From the NCBI GenBank assembly GCA_022841345.1, contig JALHRR010000003.1, forward strand, positions 62,001 to 126,000: a DNA stretch of 64,000 nucleotides, given 5' to 3'. Source of the DNA: Saprospiraceae bacterium (lineage in GTDB: Bacteria > Bacteroidota > Bacteroidia > Chitinophagales > Saprospiraceae). A model generated the notes under the pieces. That model searched no databases. It worked only from the letters and a program-made list of their open reading frames with translations, and was not told the DNA's origin. Position numbers and translations under genes: made by a program. Positions 28,277 to 37,439 of this stretch are shown piece by piece (within the stretch, counting starts at the first letter, position 1; each line of letters begins with the position of its first letter).

Positions 28277-29268
28277 GATATTTAACAACACTATTTTTTG
28301 TCATATTAATTATTAGCAGCTGCAGCTCATATTTGCAGGCTCAGAATCAGGAAAAACCGACCCGGATTTGGTTTGATACCGATATCATGATAGGACTTCC
28401 TGAAAGAGCTCCCCGCGAAGTGGATGATGGTGTTACGCTTATCATGGCCCTTGCATTGCCTCAGATAGAGATAGCAGGAATCAGCACGATAACATATTCT
28501 GATTACGGGTATGATGTAACAAAAAAAATTCTGAATTACTATGCACCCGAACGTGACATCCCTGTTTATAAAGGTTCAGATTCTGCAGCAGATGTGGGTG
28601 TAGAAAATGATGCTACCCAGGCTTTGGCCGCAGCCTTACGCAAAGAGAAACTTGTCATTCTTGCTCTGGGACCTGCGACCAATATTGCTACAGTATTGAA
28701 GAACCATCCGGAACTGGCTTCGCAAATGACCGAAATTGTTTTTTGTGCAGGCAGAACAGAAAACTTTCCTTTCCAGCCCGGGCTGGGACTCAGTACGGTG
28801 GGTGATTATAATTTTGAAAAAGATGTGGAATCCTTTCGAATCATTATGGATAGTGGTGTGAAAGTCGTGTTATCGGGATTTGAATGCAGTGCCTACCTAC
28901 TAATAGGCAGACCGGATATTCAATTTTTAAAAAATGGAAATGAAGCAGATCTGTGGCTGTATAGTATGTTGGTTCCATGGCAGCAAAGAGCATTAAAATT
29001 GTTTGGAGTGGAGGGTTTCATTCCCTATGACGTGACACCACTGGGACATATCACTCATCCACAGTTTTTCAAATACTACAGGGATATCCCTGTTGTCATC
29101 CGGGACAAAAAGAATGATGCTACTATCGGACAAAACCGGGCTGAGATCAAAAAATTTCTGGAGGTGAGCTATGATTTCGATCCAAAATGGAAAGTGGACT
29201 ATGCCTATAAAACACTACCGGGTTTTGAGGAGATAGTTATAGAGTTAATGAAAGCTCCCGAAAAATAA
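28273..29268 (+). CDS. Nucleoside hydrolase-like lipoprotein
   Basis: A 331-residue protein of the inosine/uridine-preferring nucleoside hydrolase fold, with a lipoprotein signal (ISSC, lipid-modified Cys17). The calcium/catalytic aspartates are present but unusual: DTD at 35-37 and DD at 51-52 are separated by about 13 residues, whereas classic enzymes have DTDxxxDD. It also has LALGPATNIATVLKNHPELA, the family's second hallmark, and VTPLGHITHP near the expected C-terminal site. Nucleoside hydrolases split nucleosides into base and ribose. Coupling to an MtnK-like kinase suggests a salvage route, although this enzyme is exported and the kinase is not. Activity is unproven. Confidence 0.75.
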   Translation: MRYLTTLFFVILIISSCSSYLQAQNQEKPTRIWFDTDIMIGLPERAPREVDDGVTLIMALALPQIEIAGISTITYSDYGYDVTKKILNYYAPERDIPVYKGSDSAADVGVENDATQALAAALRKEKLVILALGPATNIATVLKNHPELASQMTEIVFCAGRTENFPFQPGLGLSTVGDYNFEKDVESFRIIMDSGVKVVLSGFECSAYLLIGRPDIQFLKNGNEADLWLYSMLVPWQQRALKLFGVEGFIPYDVTPLGHITHPQFFKYYRDIPVVIRDKKNDATIGQNRAEIKKFLEVSYDFDPKWKVDYAYKTLPGFEEIVIELMKAPEK

Positions 29269-29272
29269 AAAA

Positions 29273-29297
29273 AGCCCGAAGCATAAAGCTCCGGGCT
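29273..29297 (-). terminator. Rho-independent terminator of the T9SS cargo gene
   Basis: AGCCCGAAGC (29273-29282) pairs with GCTCCGGGCT (29288-29297), nine of ten bases, with an ATAAA loop. On the minus strand it is followed by a run of seven T, so it mainly ends the minus-strand gene. It may also stop the plus-strand nucleoside hydrolase transcript. Confidence 0.75.
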
Positions 29298-29336
29298 GCG
29301 TGGCATTTAAGGTGGATTGTGTACTTTAAATTGCTT

Positions 29337-31193
29337 TTATTGTTTCACAATGCGGAAAGTCTCACTGACTTCAGCATTTTCAATTTTAATCCAGTAAACT
29401 CCGGCTGCAAGATTGTGGAGAGAAATAGTTTGATCTCCCTGTGGTATCATGAGTCCGAATTGCTTCACAATAGCTCCCTGTGTATTTACTATACTGACCT
29501 GTACTTCCATTTCTTTATCTGAGAAAACTGTGGTGTAGTCAGAAACTGCAGTTGGATAAACGCGCATTTTTTGATTAATATCTGCACGTACAGATCTCAG
29601 TGGGGAGTAAGCAAATTTCTGGTCCTGATCTATTTGCTTAATACGGTAGTAAATCAAGCCTGAGCGATCATGTTTGTCCGTTAACTCATACGTCTCTGAG
29701 AAGGCTCCCCCTCTTGCGGGTATTGTTGAAACTGATTCAAAAACTTTTCCATCATAACTTTTTTCAACTTCAAAGGAACTGGTATTTATTTCATTGGCTG
29801 TAACCCATTTGAGAAAATTGAATCCCCTATCGTGACTTACATCAAATGCCAACCAGTCTAATGGTAATGGTGCATTATTAATATCTCCACCCGTAATTTC
29901 AGCATTAAAGTCGGCAATACCATTAATAGTATATGTAGTTCCACTCAAATTTCCCGGGGCCATTGCAACCCATGGATCATAGCTATCAATGGCTCTTCTG
30001 AACAAACTGAAATTAGCCTGAGAAGGAATAAAATTTGGAGATTCAAAATCTTTGAAAGTAAATGCCATTGTGGCATTGAGATTGACATTATTAGTAGGAA
30101 CAATTTCAAACCAGCGAGCGATAGATAAATTATCTCCCGAACCCTCAAACACTCCAGTGACCCGTTTAACATTCGTCAGTCCTGCAGCTACCGGAGTTGT
30201 AATACTAAGTCCGATTCCTCCGAATGTTTGAGGGACACCTGATACAATGACACGGGAAACCAATAAATTTCCTTTAATATATCCGTCATTTTCATTGATT
30301 GTCACATTAGCACCAAGCGTAAGATTATGCACACCTGTGGATAACACAGCATCGTCCTGTAATATTAAACTATCTACAATGCTGGCAGCGCCATTAAGTC
30401 TGATATTAGCGGCCAGTTTGCCCGAATGTACTGTTCCGGAAAATACGCCTCCTTCAAAATCTTCATCAGGGTCCATCGCAATGCTGATATCATCAATTGC
30501 AAAGGCGTCTCTGGTACCTGAACCTGCCGCATCTTCTCCGGCCCACCTTATATGCAGAAATCCATCCATTGGAATCGAGAGTCCCGATATTTTAACAGAA
30601 TACACATATTTTTTCCAGGTTGCGGACATGTCCGCAGCAATAGGAGTTTCAAAATCAAAATCTGGTAAAGGAATGAAGTTGAATCCATCCAAAGAATAGG
30701 ACAACTTAAAACTTGTGCTAAAATTGCCATTGTTAAATACATAATAGACAAAGCTGACATAGGCTTCTTCTACTGTCTGACCGGTCTTGTTTTGTGATCT
30801 CAACTCGAAAAAACCACCGGGACTTACAGAAAAAACATTGGCATTCATTTGTACGAAAGGCTTAACGCCCATCGCAATATTGTCATCATCTGTTTGGAAA
30901 GCATAAAGGCCATTTGTGGCAGAAGCTCCAGGATTAAGCCCTCTTGCAAATAGCGGTGAAGTGGTTGCTGGGCTATTGTACAGAGTAGATCCCCCGGGAC
31001 CCGGATTTATGCTAACTCTCCATGCACTGGTATTCAGCCTGCCAGGTACATTAGCAGGGCTCAATCCTGCGCCAGTATAAGGTCCATTCAATACACCCGG
31101 AACTGTCTCCTGAAAATTAATCAGGTAAGCAGTTGAAGGCTCTGTGATTTGCAATCCCGGAGGACTAAAGGGTGTTAAAGCCTGAGCTACCAA
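29337..31193 (-). CDS. C-terminal part of the frameshifted T9SS cargo protein
   Basis: A 618-residue open frame from a TTG; the same frame stays open upstream to the frameshift near 31346. It contains lamin-tail-like and other beta domains, a fibronectin-like region with WLAFDVSHDRGFNFLKWVTA and DLTDKHDRSG-type residues, and a typical T9SS type A sorting domain (VYPTAVSDYTTVFSD, IVNTQGAIVKQF, LAAGVYWIKIEN, FRIVKQ). On its own it has no signal peptide and could not be exported. It therefore functions, if at all, only joined to the upstream fragment. Confidence 0.7.
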   Translation of the reverse strand: MVAQALTPFSPPGLQITEPSTAYLINFQETVPGVLNGPYTGAGLSPANVPGRLNTSAWRVSINPGPGGSTLYNSPATTSPLFARGLNPGASATNGLYAFQTDDDNIAMGVKPFVQMNANVFSVSPGGFFELRSQNKTGQTVEEAYVSFVYYVFNNGNFSTSFKLSYSLDGFNFIPLPDFDFETPIAADMSATWKKYVYSVKISGLSIPMDGFLHIRWAGEDAAGSGTRDAFAIDDISIAMDPDEDFEGGVFSGTVHSGKLAANIRLNGAASIVDSLILQDDAVLSTGVHNLTLGANVTINENDGYIKGNLLVSRVIVSGVPQTFGGIGLSITTPVAAGLTNVKRVTGVFEGSGDNLSIARWFEIVPTNNVNLNATMAFTFKDFESPNFIPSQANFSLFRRAIDSYDPWVAMAPGNLSGTTYTINGIADFNAEITGGDINNAPLPLDWLAFDVSHDRGFNFLKWVTANEINTSSFEVEKSYDGKVFESVSTIPARGGAFSETYELTDKHDRSGLIYYRIKQIDQDQKFAYSPLRSVRADINQKMRVYPTAVSDYTTVFSDKEMEVQVSIVNTQGAIVKQFGLMIPQGDQTISLHNLAAGVYWIKIENAEVSETFRIVKQ

Positions 31194-31339
31194 AGATGTA
31201 TCGGTAAGATAATTTTGAGAATTACCTGTCCCTACGTTGTATTCATAAATGGCAAAATGGTAGGTAGTGGCTGGATTAAGGCCAAAAATGGTTGCCTGAA
31301 ACAGGGAACTATCAGTATCAAATACAAATTTATTGCCGT

Positions 31340-32449
31340 CTATTTCGGAGCCATACTAAAGTTTTCATTTGCAGGCAAAGGAGGAACCCCATCCATTGGT
31401 ATAAAATCTACGGGCGATCCTTGTTTGGCAATTATGAGTCTTCTGTTCCCATCTCCAGGCTCCCATTGTAATGAAATCAGACCATTAGCATTTGCAGTAG
31501 CTGTGAATGAAGGGGTCACCACACCAGGCTCTTCTGCAATTGCCGTACCGAAGACCGTAACAATCGTATCCTGGCCTCCAAAAGTACTATGCCTGAAGAT
31601 TCCTGTCTCATCACCAATTGCTTCTAATGGCCTGTGCCTGACCAAAACAGTGACCGTGTCCATAGGGCCGAGGCTGTCCTTATCCAAAGTAAGGGAAGGT
31701 CCCCATATGCTATCCACCGGATCAAAAATCTCGAAGGAAGGATTTTCAGAAACTATTTCTACATCCTGAATTAAATTTATTGCAGACACAGTATATTCTA
31801 TTGAGTCATATTCACCGACAGCGACAGGAGGCAATGACAGACTATCATCTGAAAGGGAAATTACCGGGATATAATAATCTCCTATTAATGATATATCGTC
31901 TATCCTGTATAGCGTAGAATCCGTAACAGGAGTTATTCTTCTCCAATTAAGTACCAGGTTATCCAGATTCTGAGCGGAGAAGGGAAGATTGATAATAACA
32001 TGATGCCATGTATCTGTACCATCTCCGGTCGGTAGGGCCGGCACAGGTAATGGAAGGTAATTTATACCTCCATTAATAGAAAATTCAAGAGCAATCCCTG
32101 CTCCGTCAGCATCGGCTGAGTTTTTATAAATGCCGAAAGAGAGCTTTAAGAATATATAGTTCTGGGTATTGATATTAGATATTCTAAAAAAACGCGGACC
32201 ATCATTATTAAGAAATATATTTCCGGCCCCGGAAGCTTCCGGATATCCCTCAGATGGCTCACTTGCCATCACCAGCGCATTTCCGAAAAAAGTAAGCAAT
32301 GGTTCGTTCTGAAATGCGTGTGCAATAATTTGGAGTGTATCGTCCCCCGGATCCCCAATATTTTCCGAAAAAATCTGCGTTTCTACCGGTGGTTGAGCGA
32401 ATAAAACAAAGCTGAAAAGAGTAAAAAATAGTATGTAAATAAACTTCAT
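31340..32449 (-). CDS. N-terminal part of the frameshifted T9SS cargo protein
   Basis: A 369-residue open frame with a signal peptide (MKFIYILFFTLFSFVLFAQ). Then comes a beta-sandwich domain with FSINGGINYLPLP and YRIDDISLIGDY, an Ig-like domain with TVSAINLIQDVEIVSENPSF, and the first half of a fibronectin III repeat (LISLQWEPGDGNRRLIIAKQ). The frame stops inside that repeat at a TAG created by the shift. Without the downstream fragment it lacks a T9SS sorting signal and would remain in the periplasm. Confidence 0.7.
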   Translation of the reverse strand: MKFIYILFFTLFSFVLFAQPPVETQIFSENIGDPGDDTLQIIAHAFQNEPLLTFFGNALVMASEPSEGYPEASGAGNIFLNNDGPRFFRISNINTQNYIFLKLSFGIYKNSADADGAGIALEFSINGGINYLPLPVPALPTGDGTDTWHHVIINLPFSAQNLDNLVLNWRRITPVTDSTLYRIDDISLIGDYYIPVISLSDDSLSLPPVAVGEYDSIEYTVSAINLIQDVEIVSENPSFEIFDPVDSIWGPSLTLDKDSLGPMDTVTVLVRHRPLEAIGDETGIFRHSTFGGQDTIVTVFGTAIAEEPGVVTPSFTATANANGLISLQWEPGDGNRRLIIAKQGSPVDFIPMDGVPPLPANENFSMAPK

Positions 32450-32849
32450 CGTTCTTTAATTTTTAAATGCAAGGGGGAGCCCCGAAAATCATGCCTAAAA
32501 TCCGCCTGGTGGGGATGAGTACAGCTAATTGGGAGAGATACTCCCTCAAAACAAGGGCAAAACTAAGGATAAATTATTATTTTATTTAATGTGTAATACC
32601 CCTTTTTGTTAAAATATTTCTCCCTCACCCGATATTTGTACCCTCTCCGCAGCTCAGATTTCCCGGTTGCTTAACCCCCTATACCTCCTTAAATGCTATT
32701 TGGTTGGGCTCAATAGAAGTTTTCTAATGAATCTGTTGAATTGCAGTCTTCAGCACAAATAAAGATTTGTGTCAAAAAGAAACAGGCTGAATCCGTAATG
32801 AATTCAGCCTGTTTGTGTCGTGTTTACTTTTCTGTCAACTCAAGGTGGA
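32450..32849. other. Intergenic region upstream of the frameshifted cargo gene
   Basis: 400 bases between two minus-strand genes. Apart from the terminator at 32780-32814 and a short GGGGGAGCCCC hairpin near 32473-32483, I see nothing gene-like and no clear promoter box. Confidence 0.4.
32780..32814 (-). terminator. Rho-independent terminator of the outer membrane protein gene
   Basis: A perfect 13-bp stem, AAACAGGCTGAAT (32780-32792) with ATTCAGCCTGTTT (32802-32814), and a 9-base loop. On the minus strand it is followed by CTTTTTG. It lies 36 bases past the stop codon. Confidence 0.8.
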
Positions 32850-34229
32850 CTAAAAGAAGGCATACGAAAACGTCAAATTACTTTGAAAACCATTGGTACT
32901 CCGTCTGACATCAAATGAAGAATTCAGCTCATTTCTTCTATCAAGGAAAGAGGAATTATAATTGATAGTAGCATTGATCCTACACTGGAAATTAACAAAA
33001 TAATCTGCACTCAGGCCAATTCTTGCCATAACATTATTTTCCGCATACAATACCTCCTGCTCCACTTGAAAGGAAGGAGTATATTCTATTGAGCCACTCG
33101 CACTTACTCTCGTTCTTGAATTCGGAAACCAGCCATAATATTGACCCACACTTGCAAATGGAGAGATAACATTAGGGAAGTTATCTCCACATCCCGGGCA
33201 GGCGAATAAAGCTCCTCCTGATATTTCAAAAACGGATTGCCAATATTGATTAATAGGCTTGTGAATCTGATAATCTGCACTTAATTCCAATCCCAGTGTG
33301 GCTTTTGGCGAGCTGCCATCTCCAAGTTGATCGGTCCATTGAACAAAGGGGGTCAAGCCAATTGTAGTGCGTTTACCGGAGAACCGGGTATTTCTGAAAG
33401 CATACAACCAATTATCATTTAACACAGTAAAATATCTGAAATCCTGTGTGCTCACTAATCCGGATTGTGAAAACCATTTGTCAATTTCAGTCAGTTCATA
33501 CATTCTTAATCTCCTGAAATCAAAGATTCGCTGATTACGTACAAATGCCATAGTGGAGCCTAGTTCAAATAATTGATCCTGTGTCAAATCCTGATTCAGT
33601 ATTCCGGCATCTTTCATATCATCTACCATGAATTTTGCCAGAAAAACGTCGCTAATAGGCTCAAGGCGACCCCAGCCAAATATGAAACCGGGCGCAACAT
33701 CAATTGCCAATCTGCTGTCCCGGGAATCCATTTGAGTAATTCGGTTACGATTAAACGCATGACCCAAATCTGTAACAACATTCATTTTATAGCCCATGAA
33801 TCTATTTGGAACATGGTAATATCGATATTCACTCTGATATTGAGGCAATAAGCGGAAATTTCCACTCACTACGTTGGCAGGATTATTAATTGAATTATTG
33901 AGACTCCTATTTCTGGAGAAACTTTGATTGAATGTTAAAGTTTCAATGGCCTGAATCTTTTCAAGGTTTCGGAATCTCGAATAGAACAGAAATAGATTAT
34001 TGGAAAATGAAGATCCGCGGGATTCTGCATTTGTTACAGGCAAGTAGATCACACTTAGACTTCCACCATTTGTGAGACTCAAACTTCCTTCCAAAGCCTT
34101 TCTGTCAATATTTGGAAATCGAAAGTCTTTGTACTGGTACTGAATGCCTGCCTCCTGCGCAAGTGCGGAGTGAAATGTGAACAGGGACATGAAGAGCAGA
34201 CATAGCCTGGGTAGTAGATTTTTACACAT
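32850..34229 (-). CDS. Outer membrane beta-barrel protein of unknown function
   Basis: A 459-residue protein with a signal peptide ending SALAQ (about residue 24). It is followed by alternating amphipathic strands with many aromatic residues, and a terminal strand SNLTFSYAFF ending in Phe, the usual signal for the BAM insertion machinery. No plug domain or TonB box is present, so it is a porin-like or structural barrel rather than a TonB receptor. I cannot assign a substrate. It is monocistronic with its own terminator; the 259 bases upstream hold no obvious promoter box. Confidence 0.75.
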   Translation of the reverse strand: MCKNLLPRLCLLFMSLFTFHSALAQEAGIQYQYKDFRFPNIDRKALEGSLSLTNGGSLSVIYLPVTNAESRGSSFSNNLFLFYSRFRNLEKIQAIETLTFNQSFSRNRSLNNSINNPANVVSGNFRLLPQYQSEYRYYHVPNRFMGYKMNVVTDLGHAFNRNRITQMDSRDSRLAIDVAPGFIFGWGRLEPISDVFLAKFMVDDMKDAGILNQDLTQDQLFELGSTMAFVRNQRIFDFRRLRMYELTEIDKWFSQSGLVSTQDFRYFTVLNDNWLYAFRNTRFSGKRTTIGLTPFVQWTDQLGDGSSPKATLGLELSADYQIHKPINQYWQSVFEISGGALFACPGCGDNFPNVISPFASVGQYYGWFPNSRTRVSASGSIEYTPSFQVEQEVLYAENNVMARIGLSADYFVNFQCRINATINYNSSFLDRRNELNSSFDVRRSTNGFQSNLTFSYAFF

Positions 34230-34488
34230 CTTGATTTTTATTTAGGAGAACAACAATGGTTTAAACTGCAAAACGCAAATGAAATGATTGCAAGCCTAAT
34301 GTAATTTACCGTTTATGAATGAATGGCAAGATTAGATACTAAATTTCGGGCGAACATACAGAATTAACTTTTCATTTATCACAAATTAGATCATTTGTTA
34401 ATCTTTTCCTAAAAATTTGGCGATTTTAAGAAAACGAAGAGAAAGGTGTGTTTGCTTATTTTGTAGGAGCAATTGTATAAGCCTCTCT

Positions 34489-35739
34489 TTAATCAATCAC
34501 TTTTATTTCCAGTCCCAATGACATCATCTCATCCCAAAACCTGGGAAATGACTTCTCCACTACCATCGGATCCTCTATGATAACAGGTGCAATTATAGAT
34601 AGGAGAGAAAAAGCAAGCGCCATTCGATGATCATGATAAGTTGAAAACACCGGAGTTACGGAAAGATTAATTTTTTCTTCTCCGTCATATTTCAGCAAAA
34701 TATCTCCTTCATCATATTCTGCTCTCAGGTGAATACCGGCTTTTGCCAGTTCACTGATAAGCGCTTGTACACGATCCGTCTCTTTGACCTTGAGTGTGCT
34801 CAGTCCATTGAAGGAAAAAGGAATTTTCAGAGCGGACATCACAACGGCAAGTGTCTGTGCAATATCAGGACATAGCTCAAAATCTGCTTCGAATGAATCC
34901 GGAAGAGCATGTTGCAATTTACTGATTTGAACACCGTCGCTCCATTCCTCAGTTTGAACACCCAAATCTTTCATAAATGAAGCCACAACAGCATCCCCCT
35001 GCAGACTTTGCAGACGCAATCCGGGAATTTTGATAGAAGCCTTATCTGCTAAGGCAGCTAACCCATAAATATAGGAAGCGGAGGACCAGTCTGCCTCTAC
35101 TTCGATTTCCATCTCAAAAGCTTGTCCCGGCGGTATATAGATCATTTTGTCTTTCCAGAAAGCTTCTATTCCGATCTGATGCAATAGCTTCATGGTCATT
35201 TCAATGTAGGAGGCGGAAACAACTTTTTCTTTGAGATGCAGGGTAAGTCCTTCAGGAAGTGCAGTTCCTATCATCATCAGGGCAGAGATAAACTGACTGC
35301 TGATATCGGCGGATATATTCAACTCCGGGTGTCCCGGAGGCGGCGTAAATCCTTTCACCGCAATCGGTAAAAACCCTTCTTTTTCAAGATACTCCAGGTC
35401 AGCCCCCAATTGTCTCAGTGCTTCTGCCAATGGAGCTACCGGCCTTTGCCTCAACCGTTCTGAACCGGTAAGGATACAAGGTTTTCCCTTGATTGCTTTG
35501 TAGGCCATGAGAAATCTGATAGTTGTGCCTCCATGACCGGCATCCAAAACCTCCTCATCAGATGTCAACAGTTTTTTTAATCTGACTGTGTCTTCAGCAT
35601 TTGACAGGGATTTTATCTTCAAAGCCCCCCCCGAAAGGGCCGATAGTATCAAAAGCCTGTTGCTGATGCTTTTGGAACGGGAAACTTCTATAACACCATT
35701 TAGTTCTTTGTGTGGCCAGGAAAGCTGGTACTTTACCAT
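34489..35739 (-). CDS. aroA: 3-phosphoshikimate 1-carboxyvinyltransferase (EPSP synthase)
   Basis: A 416-residue shikimate-pathway enzyme that joins phosphoenolpyruvate to shikimate 3-phosphate in the cytoplasm. It has SRSKSISNRLLIL (substrate lysine), the loop AGHGGTTIRFLMA in place of the usual GNAGTAxR, RQRPVAPLAEALRQLGA, the catalytic region CPDIAQTLAV, KETDRVQAL and YHDHRMALAFSL. The His for Asn in the first loop is a divergence seen here; function is still expected. It overlaps the OsmC gene by 7 bases and forms an operon with osmC-like and phoH. Confidence 0.93.
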   Translation of the reverse strand: MVKYQLSWPHKELNGVIEVSRSKSISNRLLILSALSGGALKIKSLSNAEDTVRLKKLLTSDEEVLDAGHGGTTIRFLMAYKAIKGKPCILTGSERLRQRPVAPLAEALRQLGADLEYLEKEGFLPIAVKGFTPPPGHPELNISADISSQFISALMMIGTALPEGLTLHLKEKVVSASYIEMTMKLLHQIGIEAFWKDKMIYIPPGQAFEMEIEVEADWSSASYIYGLAALADKASIKIPGLRLQSLQGDAVVASFMKDLGVQTEEWSDGVQISKLQHALPDSFEADFELCPDIAQTLAVVMSALKIPFSFNGLSTLKVKETDRVQALISELAKAGIHLRAEYDEGDILLKYDGEEKINLSVTPVFSTYHDHRMALAFSLLSIIAPVIIEDPMVVEKSFPRFWDEMMSLGLEIKVID

Positions 35740-36134
35740 TGGTAGGTAATTACCTGTTCTAGATCAGGATGCAGGGAAAGCGCTACGGGGCAGTTATTGC
35801 CCACATTTTCCAACCAAGTTTTTGTTTCAGCACTGAAAGTCCCAGGAGGCATACTCACTGTGACTTCCACTTTTTTCACTCTTCGGGGATCAGATGCCAT
35901 ATGCTTAGTTACTGAAGCTGAGGCGCCTGTGATATCAATTGATTTCTTACTGGCGGCCAATGCCATGGTCGTTAAAAGACAAGTTCCAAGTGCGGTAGCA
36001 AGATTGTCGGTTGGAGAGAAAGCCTCCCCTTTGCCAAAATTGTCAATGGGAGCATCCGTAAATGCTGAATCGCCACTGGCAATATGAGTGGCCTCAGTAC
36101 GCAGATCACCAAGATATTTGATTTCAGATGTCAT
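35733..36134 (-). CDS. OsmC family peroxiredoxin-like protein
   Basis: A 133-residue OsmC/Ohr-fold protein. The two reactive cysteines lie in ALGTCLLTTMALAA and NNCPVALSLHPDLEQ, the arrangement used to reduce organic peroxides. An N-terminal TSEIKYLGDLRTEATH strand pair is typical. It probably acts in the cytoplasm as a hydroperoxide reductase. Its ATG overlaps the phoH stop codon as ATGA, so all three genes (phoH, osmC-like, aroA) are coupled. Confidence 0.87.
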   Translation of the reverse strand: MTSEIKYLGDLRTEATHIASGDSAFTDAPIDNFGKGEAFSPTDNLATALGTCLLTTMALAASKKSIDITGASASVTKHMASDPRRVKKVEVTVSMPPGTFSAETKTWLENVGNNCPVALSLHPDLEQVITYQW

Positions 36135-37186
36135 TCCTCTTCTTTTACTTCTTTTGATTCCTTTTCGGCATTCTCAACTTTAGCAGGAGCAGCATTCTGC
36201 TGATTTCTTGGCCGGTTCTGCTGGTATTCATAGTCTTTGTCAGAGCGGTCATAAGCCTTGATGATTTCCTTCACAAGCCTGTGCCGGACCACGTCTTCTT
36301 CATTGAGATGAATGATACCAATGCCGTCTACACCTTTCAGAATATCCAATGCCCGGAGTAGCCCGGATTTTTGGCTGTACGGTAAATCTATTTGAGTAAG
36401 ATCACCGGTGACAATGCACTTGGCGCTGGGTCCCAGACGGGTTAAAAACATTTTCAACTGTAAAGTAGTGGCATTCTGTGCTTCATCCAGTATGATGAAA
36501 GCATTGTCCAGGGTCCGGCCCCTCATAAATGCTAGCGGAGCAACTTCAATGACACGATTTGTCATCAGGAAATTCAGCTTTTCCATAGGAATCATGTCAT
36601 CCAGCGCATCATATAAAGGCCTTAAATAAGGATCAATTTTCTCCTTCAAATCCCCGGGTAAAAATCCAAGATTTTCGCCGGCCTCTACGGCAGGTCGGGT
36701 AAGAATGATCTTTTTGACGACTTTGTTCTTTAGCGCTCTGACTGCCAGGGCTACTGCGGTGTAGGTTTTACCGGTACCGGCAGGACCTATTGCAAAAACA
36801 ATATCATTCAGCTCTGAAGACTCTACGAGTTTCTTTTGATTTTTTGTTTTGGCCCGGATGATTTTTCCTTCCCTGCCATGAACAATTGCTGAATTAGGAT
36901 TTGTATCCATAGGAATCCGGCTTTCAAACGGATTATCTCCCTTCATCAAATCTTCCACCTGCTGATAGCTGAGCTCTCTGTGTTCCTTGAGCATACGCAC
37001 CATGAGTTCAAATCTGGATTTGGCCTGCTGAGATTCTTTTTTGTCGCCTGTGATCTTCAGACTATTACCTCTGGAAACAAACTGGACATCCGGGAAAGCC
37101 TTTTTTAATAAATTCAACTTGACATTGTTCTCACCGTAAAGCTCTACGGGATCAACGCCTTCTATGGTTAAAATAATTTCGCTCAA
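36131..37186 (-). CDS. phoH: PhoH family ATPase
   Basis: A 351-residue protein. An N-terminal KH/R3H-like region (1-110) precedes the PhoH ATPase domain with Walker A GPAGTGKT at 134-141, ILTRPAVEAGENLGFLPGD and Walker B AFIILDEAQN. The C-terminus is an extended acidic tail (about 320-351) rich in Glu, Lys and Gln. PhoH-like proteins are linked to RNA metabolism and often neighbour ybeY; no ybeY is seen here. It is the first gene of a three-gene operon with aroA. Confidence 0.92.
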   Translation of the reverse strand: MSEIILTIEGVDPVELYGENNVKLNLLKKAFPDVQFVSRGNSLKITGDKKESQQAKSRFELMVRMLKEHRELSYQQVEDLMKGDNPFESRIPMDTNPNSAIVHGREGKIIRAKTKNQKKLVESSELNDIVFAIGPAGTGKTYTAVALAVRALKNKVVKKIILTRPAVEAGENLGFLPGDLKEKIDPYLRPLYDALDDMIPMEKLNFLMTNRVIEVAPLAFMRGRTLDNAFIILDEAQNATTLQLKMFLTRLGPSAKCIVTGDLTQIDLPYSQKSGLLRALDILKGVDGIGIIHLNEEDVVRHRLVKEIIKAYDRSDKDYEYQQNRPRNQQNAAPAKVENAEKESKEVKEEE

Positions 37187-37439
37187 GCGTGGTTGTTTCT
37201 ATTGGATAAAAAATTGAATATTTAATTCGCGAATAAAGTTAGCATTAGATCATTTCTATGCAAATTAATTTATAGTTAATTTAAATATGTTCGCATGACC
37301 CCTTAAAAATCTACGTAATTCGTCGTTTACTTTGCTTCGCTTTAAACGGAAATAAATGCAAAGTGGTTTCATTTACTGTATGCCTGATTTTTATCATCCA
37401 TCAGTATTACCTTTGATCCTAAGAATCAAAATACACATT
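37187..37439. other. Divergent promoter region between phoH and the ABM-domain gene
   Basis: About 250 AT-rich bases. On the minus strand a TAACTTTA near 37230-37237 is one base off the TAnnTTTG -7 consensus and could drive phoH. No gene or repeat is seen. Confidence 0.35.

Larger units (their letters stand above)
29337..32449 (-). pseudogene. T9SS cargo surface protein, interrupted by a -1 frameshift
   Basis: Two adjoining frames make one protein of about 1037 residues if a single base is restored near 31346-31348 (plus strand TTCGGAG, expected TTCCGGAG). At the joint, frame one ends NFSMAP and frame two, which is open upstream of its apparent start, continues EIDGNKFVFDTDSSLFQ, then NPATTYHFAIYEYN. 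This is a continuous fibronectin type III repeat. The layout is signal peptide, a beta-sandwich resembling choice-of-anchor domains, an Ig-like domain, fibronectin III, further beta domains and a T9SS sorting domain. It could be a real mutation or a sequencing error. The joint is not a classic slippery heptamer. Confidence 0.8.

Noticed and set aside
31340-31348. Programmed -1 ribosomal frameshift in the cargo gene
   Set aside because: The joint T CCG AAA TAG is not a slippery heptamer and no strong hairpin follows, so an indel or sequencing error is more likely.
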